Assembly: GCF_011386835.1 (NCBI RefSeq)
Contig: NC_088791.1
Span: 124,906,943-124,970,942, forward strand
Length of the DNA: 64,000 nucleotides
Direction of reading: 5' to 3'
Source: Chrysemys picta bellii
Taxonomy: Eukaryota; Chordata; Testudines; Emydidae
The position numbers and the translations under genes were made by a program. This document shows positions 28,701-37,700 of the stretch, one piece after another (the first letter of the stretch is position 1; every line of letters begins with the position of its first letter). The notes beneath the pieces are model-generated. The model was not told the DNA's origin. It worked only from the letters and a program-made list of their open reading frames with translations, and did no database searches.

Positions 28701-31700
28701 CTTGTTGACAACAAGTGGTGTAGAAAGGGTTAGCCAGATTTAACATCTGAGGTAAAAAAGTGTGATTGACCTTTCATTTCTCTAGGGCTCAGTTGTGCTT
28801 TTTCACAGGTGTTGAATTCAGTTGCCCAACCATGCCAATGTGAAAACTGCTGTTGCCTACATAGAGAATACTGCTGATGATGATACAGCCTTAGATGAAT
28901 TATGTTAGGAAGAGGGGGGTCTCGAAAATATGCGTGTTTGTGGTGTCTTAAAAGTTTGGTTTTTTTCCAGGAGCTAGCTGGCTACTCAGGTGGAGATGTG
29001 GCCTTTCTAAAAGAGGACTTCGAGCTTCAGCTGAATAAGCAGCTTTTATGGGATTCAGTAAGTATTTAAACACTTTCAGTTCACTCGCTAACGTAACTTA
29101 TGGAGTGATTTGAATGTTTCTCATGATCCTTTTTCATCATACCTTCAAAAAGGTTTTATTGACTAAAACTAAGATGTGTCGATACTTTGATTTGCCTTAG
29201 AATTAATATATATTATTTTCTCATTGGATGAATCTCCTCTTTTTATGTGACACTTCTGCATCTGTCATAGAAATTTTGAAGGTGGACTTTTTGAAGAGAA
29301 GGGATAACTCAAACAATTAGGTGTGAGAAATGTTTTCCCTTAAAAAGGAATTCAGTTTGACTTATGTGGATCTTCTGTCCATTGATACTGGCTGGTTGCT
29401 GTTACTAGCTTTCTCATTGATGGTTGGACCCCTTAGCTCATATTTCTTCTTCTTTCCTTGATTATAAATCATCTTGTCAGTCTTGCCTGCCTAGATTTTA
29501 GTTATACACTGTTTTTTGTTTGATTATAATAGTGCTATGAATTCATGATTATATACCTGTTATCACCATTATTATCTTCATGTTTGTGTTATCTTCTATA
29601 TAAAACTATTGATGGTGAACTGGAAAGCTAACCTCAAAAATGTGCTAAAACATTATATGTTGAAGCCCCCACATACCAACCTGTGGAGAGCATTAAGCAC
29701 ATGAATATATTTGAATTTATCTGTTTAAAAACCTCTCTTTAGGATCTCTAGTTCTGTTCTCTTGGGTCCCCTGCAGATATCCCGGAATGATGGATAGATA
29801 CCAGAAGTTTCATGCATACACTGATTATTCTTACATCTAACACCTTGGAATTTGTCAGTGTGGTATCTTTAATGGATAAATTTGAATGTAGTTGTCCATG
29901 GCCCCTTATTTTTAATAACTTTAGCACAATATTTTGCTCTAAAGCTTTTTTTCATACTTTCACTCGTATGATAGAAATGAAGAATTTTTAAGGTGAAACA
30001 CTTAAACATTTGAATACCTGAGGGCAATGGTAGCAGAAAGGCAGTACGCTCTCAGCCTGTGAGTAGAGGACAGCTCATTACATCGTTCTCCACTGACCCA
30101 CTGGTTGTCTTAAATGGAGCAATGTTTCCAAAGGTCCCTCTTTGGTTAAAAGAAATCTCTGTGGTCAGGCACGTTAGGGTGGGAAGGAGATAATATACCA
30201 TGAAAAACAAATGAAGGCATCTTCTATGCTTCAAACATGAGTCAGTACAAGAGAGGGCCCTCGCTTTGGGGAAGCAAGATGAACTTTTTGAGATAACACA
30301 AGTTTCAATCAAAAAAGCTTTCAGGAAACCATTAATGTGCTATCAGATGATGATTTTTAGGAGATTCAATTAAATCACATGCTGTTTTGATTGTGATAGA
30401 GCACTATTGGAGTTACTTTAGTAGTGCTGCTATATAATCAGCTTGCTTGTGTGTATCAAGGTGTGACTGAAAACAGATGGGCAGTGGAAGGCAAATAGTA
30501 CTGTTTGGGGGCTTTCAAGGCAGTATGTTCAGTTTTTAATCCTGTATCTCCCATTAAATAAGAAATTAAAAGGCAATGTATAAGAAATGGAAAAAAGGGG
30601 AAATAGAGAGCAATTAGAATACATTACAAGTTGTGAACTGCAGAAAATAGATAAGGGAAGCTTAACACACCAATGGGTGACAGGGCTCAGGACAATAAGG
30701 GAAGAGGTTTTAAGTATATTAGGAACAGAAGAAACCTAGCAATGGTGAAGGCTCACTACTAGATGGAGATGGTAGAATTGTTAATAATAGTGAGGATAAG
30801 GCAGAAGTGCTCAGTAAATATTTTTTCTGTACTTGGAAAAAATGAGGATGATATACTTGTATCATATGAGAATGAAGTACTTTTCAATTCATTATATTTA
30901 ACATCCTCTTTAATTACTAATCTACTAGGGATAAATATTTTTAAATTAGCTGGCCTGGATAACTTGCATCCAGTAGTCCTAAAAAAAATTGACTGAGCAG
31001 ATCTCTGAACCACTGATGTTAATTTTTAATAAATCGTGAATACCAGAGGCATTTCAGATGACGGGAACAATGCTAATGTTGTGCCAATATTTAAAAAAAA
31101 AAAAAGGCAAGCAGGATGACCCAGGTAACTATAGGCCAATTAACCTTAAATCAGTCGTAGGCAAAATAATGGAATAACTGATCATGGAATTAACTGATAA
31201 AGAATTAAAGGATAGAATATAATGAATGCCAGTCAGCATGGCTTTATGGAAAAAAAGGTATTGTCAGACAAACCTGATTTCATTCTTTGTTGAGATGACA
31301 AGTTACTTTTAACAGCAAAACTGCATAGATGTAATATACTTAGACTGTTGTAACATGTTTGACTTAGCATCACATGATATTCTGGTTTAAAAAATTAGCA
31401 TTATGTAGTATGATTAAAAAATTAACATTACACAGTATTAATAGACCCCTTATTAAATGGATTCAAAACTGGATGGTTCACAGATTTCAAACCGTCATTG
31501 TCAAAGGGGAATCATAATTGAATAGGGGAGTTTCTACTAGGGGTGTTCCTTAGAGATCAGTACTAAGCCTGACAGTATTCAACCCTTTCATCAATTATCT
31601 GGAAATGTAAATTTGAAATCACTGCTGATATAATTTATGGATGACACACAGATTGACTCAGTGGTAAATAATGATGGGAGCAATGCAATCATACAGAGCA

Positions 31701-34700
31701 ACCTGTTTTGCTTGGTAAACTAGGACAATTCAAAGAAAATCCATTTCAATATGGTCTACTGCAAAGTTCTACATCTAGAAACTAGGAATGCAGTCCATAC
31801 TTACAGAATGGGGGACTATGTCCTGAAAAGGAGTAACTCTGAAAAGGATTTATGGGTCATAGTGGTCATGCTCCCAGTGCAATGTTGCGGCAAAAAGGGC
31901 AAATGTGATCTTTGGATATGTAAACAGGAGAGTAGTGAATAAGAATAGGGAGGAGATTTTATCTCTGTAAATGGTATTAGTGAAATCAATACTAGAATAC
32001 TCCATGCAGTGCTGGTGTCCATATTTTAAAAAAACATGTTGAAAAATTGGAGAGTGTGCAGAAAAGAACCACAAGAATTATTAGAGGGCTGGAGAAAATA
32101 ACTTAGGCTAGGTCTACACTGCCCACCTGAATCGGCGGGTAGAAATCGATCTCTCGGGGATCGAATTATCGCGTCTCGTCGGGACAACACAATCGATCCC
32201 CGAATCGACGCTCTTACTACATCAGCGGAGGTGGGAGTAAGCGCCGTCGACGGGGAGCCGCGGAGGTCGATTTTGCCGCGTCCTCACAGCGGGGTAAGTC
32301 GGCTCCGATAGGTCGAATTCAGCTACGCTATTCGCGTAGCTGAATTTGCGTATATTAAATTGACACCCCCACTCACCCACCCCCCGTAGTGAAGACCTGC
32401 CCTTAGAATGAGAGACATAAAGAGCTCAATTTGTTTACCTTATCAAAAAGAAGATTGAGCGGTAACTTGATTATAGAGTATAAGTACTTTATGGGGATGA
32501 AATACCAGGTACTAAAGGGCTCTTTAATCTAGCAGAGAAAGACAACAAGAACCCGTGGCTGGAAGTGGAAACCAGACAAATTCAAATTAAAAATAAGGCA
32601 TAGATTTTTAAAATTTGGTGTGAACAGCTACTGGGAGAAACTACCAAGGGAAATGGTGGATTCTTTATTTCTTGATGTCTTCAAATCAAAACTGAATGCC
32701 TTTCTGGAAGATATGCTTTAATCATACAGAAGTTGTAGAGATTTAACACTGCTTCTTTGTTGCTGTTGCTTGCTACATTCAACTAGTCCGTTGACTTACA
32801 GGAAGTTAAACTTTTGAGTAGGTTTAACATAAAATGCATTACAGCAGTGCACACATGGCTCTGAATTGCTGTCTCCATTAATAATTCTGGGCCAGATTCT
32901 GTCACCCATACTCATTCAGAATAGTAATTCGCAAGTAGTGCCACTGTAGAAATGGTTAAAGGATTCTTCATTGTGAGCGAGTGTGTAAGAATTTGGCCTT
33001 CTGTGTTTAGGTTGTGTATACTGAGAGTCTGTATCTTCAGTAAAACTATAGCTTTTTTTTTTAGTTGACTGACTATAGATTTTTATAGTCTTTTGGGACA
33101 CCCAGCAGCCCAACAGTATTTTCCTTCTATTTTGTGCACACAGTGCAGGCTACTAATACAGTTTATTATGATTTGGTTACCAGTAAATTTACCCAATATG
33201 TTATGCTATGTAGGCTAGTAGATAGGGTTTTTTTTAAATTACAGGGGCCTTATAGCTTCCATTCTTAATAGGCGTTCTCTAGGGATAACGTGTGTTCTAA
33301 TGTTGAAATCACAGAGAGCAACTGATGTCAAAATGATGGTTTATTTTATTTTGGGGAAAAGCATAAAAGAGTCAGGATATGAAAACTGCTGAGCAAGTGG
33401 GAGCCAGACTTTCGACTTTCAAATTGAAAAATAGCACGATACTTTAACAATTCTTTTGATAATGTAACACTACATACTTTAGAAAGAGGGCAGCAGTGGC
33501 CAACAGTTCTTCTGAAAATACATGTGTTAGAGATTAGATACTACATACAAGCATATTCTGATCTTGCGTAGCTCCTAGTAAAGCCAGTGGGAGCTCTGCA
33601 TGGGACTTGAATGGCAGAATTTGACCAACACTGTTATACAGTGTCTGAATAATACACAATTTTAAAAAACAAATTTGCTTTTTTCCTAAGGTTTTTTCAG
33701 CAACTCTCTGGGGTGGAATGTTGGTTCCTATTGGAGATAAGCCCTCCAGTATTGCTGATAGGCAAGTAATGCATTTAATTCTCATTGTCCTGTTTGACAC
33801 TCTCTTCATTGTTTTCTGTAAACGCAGACAATATGCTGTGAAAACTCCATAGTTGCTGTTTCTTTTGCATTAAGAAGGGTAGGGAGGTTTGTTTATTTAG
33901 TTTTAGTTATGGGTACTAAACCGGGCAAGATCTCATTTAATTTGAGCACCACGTTAACATGTCAAGCATACCTCATATTTATCATTTCCATAATAAAGGT
34001 TGTTATATAAACTTGCAGTGGTTGCCATTAAATAGCAAATATGTGTCACCTTCAGTAGTTAAATTTACCATATTTGCAGAATTACCCACTGTAAATTTAG
34101 AAAATATTGCAGAGAAGGTAAATACCAGCAAGTGGTAAGCCCATCTTGTAATGGTGGTGTATTCTAGCTTGGGCTTTAAAATACAAACATTTGTTAAAGA
34201 TCTGTAACAGTAAATATTTAGACTTTGATATTTGTAAATAATATTCCTGTGAACTGCTTTAACTTTAAGCAATATTTAGATATTGTGTTATAGGTACAGG
34301 TAGAAAATATTAAGAGAGTTGGAACTTACTGAGAACTGAGTTCAGGATTCTGCATTTCTCTTCCAATGGGGTGGGTACCACCAGCACCAAACCCTGTAAA
34401 GGAACTGAATTTCTTACACTGATTGTGACATCAGGAATAGCAAAGGAAATGCAGACTCCTGTACTTTGGTCTTGGTAAGTAAAGATTTTTTTTTTCCCCA
34501 AATAAGTTTAAAATGCTTTTATTTTTTAATTTAAGAAAGCCTAAATATGTTGTCCTATTGATTTGAGTTGTTTACAGCTCTTGTAACTTTTTTAAAGCAT
34601 TTCACTCGTAAAAAGGTTTCCTGTAATTCTGAATATAAATGTCAAAGAATTGATAAGTGTATATTTTACAATTTAACTAGAACACTTTTACTAAGGATTA

Positions 34701-37700
34701 TTTATTTGATTAAAAATGACTTTGTTCATTAGGTTTTACCTTGGTGGACCAACGAGCGTGCGTGGATTCAGTATGTACAGCATTGGACCCCAAAGCGAAG
34801 GTCTGAGACTCTTAAATCCCAATCTGATATCAACACAATAATAATAATCGTTTTTAAGGCTAGGGTTTGTATCTTTGTTACACTTAAGATTTCAAATAAC
34901 TGGAAACAGTTTTGCCTCTGGCATTCTCTCTCAGAACCGGTGGGTATAATCCCAAGGGTCTGAGAAGTTTTAGGTGTCTTTGATCTCCTATTATGTTACT
35001 AGTTCACCATGGAACAAAGACAGTAACCCTCAGTTATATTTCTTCTAAACTGACTCTGCGTGTAGGCTTGATTAGGCTATTGTACCTTTACTCCTTACAC
35101 ATTCTTCTCTAAGCTTTCTCCTTTTTAAAGGAATATTTAAAACTTCCCAATGTCCTTCAAAGGGTATTAAGATATTGTGTATGTATGGCTAGTACTAAAA
35201 CTAGTTGAGGGTGAGGCAGAGTTAATACTGCTTCAGTAGCCCTGCTTCTTTCAGGTATCATTGCAAGAGACAGGGCTAACAAAATGTCTTTGACCTTCAA
35301 GAATCTCATCTGAATTTACTGATCTTTGTTTACAGAAGTGACCTAGATTTCAGTCTCCAGTGAGTCACCTTGATTTTTTGCAAACTACCTTCTAAGATTT
35401 AAAAAACAAAATGTGGTTATAGTCGTGATCATACTGAATCTATATTTGGAGCAGCATATGCTCATGTAGTTTATATATAAAACAATGGGGTTTTGTATAG
35501 GAGAGAGAGTGTAAGCTGAGACGGGGATTTGGGAGCCAGGGGCTACCTCAGTTCTAATCCTCGCTCTACTACTGACTTCATGTGACTCTAAGTTAGTCAC
35601 TCAATCCTATCATTTCCCTTTCTTTAAAACGAGGATATCTGTTTCAGAGGTGTACAGTAGGTGGCAATGCTGAACACCTATCGGGTCCCTGCTTCAAATA
35701 GTTAGTCTAAAGGCAGAGAGAAAAAAGGAAGAGCATTGAGGAGAATTAGAGTGTTAGTTAAGTGTTAATTTATCCTTGTTGGAGGTGGGGATGGGGAGAG
35801 TTGGAAACCTCGGGTAAGTGGGTTGAAGCTATATAAAGCAATTTAGGAAGTTCCTCCGGTATTGTATGTAGAAAAGTTTCCTTTTGGTATATTCCATGGT
35901 AAATGCTGTTTTTGCAATGTTTTCCTCGTGTAGGTGATTACCTTGGAGGAGAAGCCTATTGGGCTGGGGGCCTGCACTTGTACACACCTCTCCCTTTTCG
36001 GCCAGGTCGTGGGGGATTTGGAGACCTCTTTAGAACACACTTCTTTCTCAATGCTGGAAACCTCTGCAATCTTAACTATGGTAAGAAGATACTTATAAAC
36101 CATTGCAACCTGATGCTCCAAGTCCAAAGAGCATAATAAAGTTGTTAGATATTTGTTTACTCAAAGCTATTGATTTATAGCATATAATTTAGTGGGCCAA
36201 TAAAAAGCAACTTTTGGTAGCCCGCATATTTGACAGATGGTCAGGTAGAAGTTTACTAAAGTTACCGTTCTATCTACAGCACTTGGTTTTAAAGCCTGGT
36301 GGGCCAGGAACTTTTCAATTTGCAGAAGCAGTGGGTGGAAGTCTAATTGTGGTATTTCCATATATTTATTTGTTCACCTTCTGGTGTGCTTGCTTAGGGC
36401 TGGTCTACACTATGCAGTTAAGTTGACATAAGGCAGCTTATGTCGACCTAATATTATGTCAGTGTCTACACTACCGTGTTCATTCTGTCGCTATAAGTGC
36501 CCTACTGCACCGACATACTAACTCCATGTCCACGAGAGGTGTAGAGCTTCTGTCAGTGTAATTAGGGCAACACAGTGTCTGTGTAGACACTGCTTTGCTT
36601 AGATCGCTGTTGGCTGTCTTGTCAGTTTCTGGGCAGGAGCTGTGAAATTGACAAGGCTGCCCAGCTCCTGGCAGGGATTGGAGGGGCTTGAGAAACAGGG
36701 GCAGGTGGATCCCGTTCCCCGGCACGAGAAGCCCCAGGTGGCTTCCCCCCACTCCTGGAGAGGAACTAGGAGCAGAGCGGGGTTGGCAGCCCACTGGGAG
36801 CCTGTGGAGCAGCCAGGCGCCCAGCAGGAAGCTGCCATCCGAGCTGAGAGACTGGACTCTCCACTCCCCACGTTGCACCTCTTAAGTTGGTGGAAGCACT
36901 CCTGGTGAGGATGTGCACCACTGATCCAGGGAGGGTAATGTGGGCACGCACCAATGCAGTAATGACAGCAGTGACTGTAATAGGTCGACTACCTTTCTAG
37001 TGTAGATTTAGCCATACTGCCCACTATTCCAGGCAGACTACTCTGAAGAGGGTTTGCAGGCAAACAGAAGAATCAAACTAGAATTCTATGCTCAGATTAA
37101 TTAAAAAGTAGTAGTACCGTAACATGTCCAAGGGTGCAAGAACTAGTTCGATCCACCCCACACACAGCACGCCCCCCACCCCCTTTACTCCTTCAGCTTC
37201 CTTTTCTTCCAAAGTCTGAAGATAGTGGGTGAGCAGCTAATATTATAGTGACATTTGTTACCTATGTAGCTTGAAGGAAGAGGTGAACCAACTCATGCAG
37301 TGAAGGTGCATTTTGTATACAATTGAGCAGCATAGGAATCTGATTTAAATTTAGTAGAAACTTATTGAAGATGCTAAATGCTCTCTTTAATACTGGGTAC
37401 CATAACCGTGGAGATTAGAAAGTGGCTCTTAAACACCAGAAAGGAAGTACACAGAGTACTGATTCCTGAATCTGAGATGGATCTGAGATGCTGAGAATCC
37501 ATGGGAGTTGTAGACATTTTGTACGTAGCGTGGTTAGATTGTTTGTTTATAGTGGATGTTCTAAAGTGCTAGGTATACTGGCCCTGAAAATGTAGTTGAC
37601 CCTTGAACATCTTGATGGTGTGGTTTGAGTCCCAGTCTCCAAATGTTTTTCACTTCTCAGGTGACGGTCCCAAAGCCCATCTCCGGAAGCTGGCTGAGTT

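Larger units (their letters stand above)
25608..30559. other. Introns 6-10, no bounded element recognised
   Basis: Apart from SAMM50 exons 7-10, this AT-rich stretch shows no gene, clear transposon or RNA gene. Some of it is likely decayed repeat, but nothing can be delimited by eye. Confidence 0.4.
32726..36396. other. Introns 10-13, no bounded element recognised
   Basis: Besides SAMM50 exons 11-13 I see AT-rich intron only. Short A- or T-runs occur; no gene or delimited transposon. Confidence 0.4.

Noticed and set aside
33767..33772. GTAATG as donor of SAMM50 exon 11
   Set aside because: It would add codons and put exon 12 out of frame; the GC donor 5 bp upstream gives the conserved protein.
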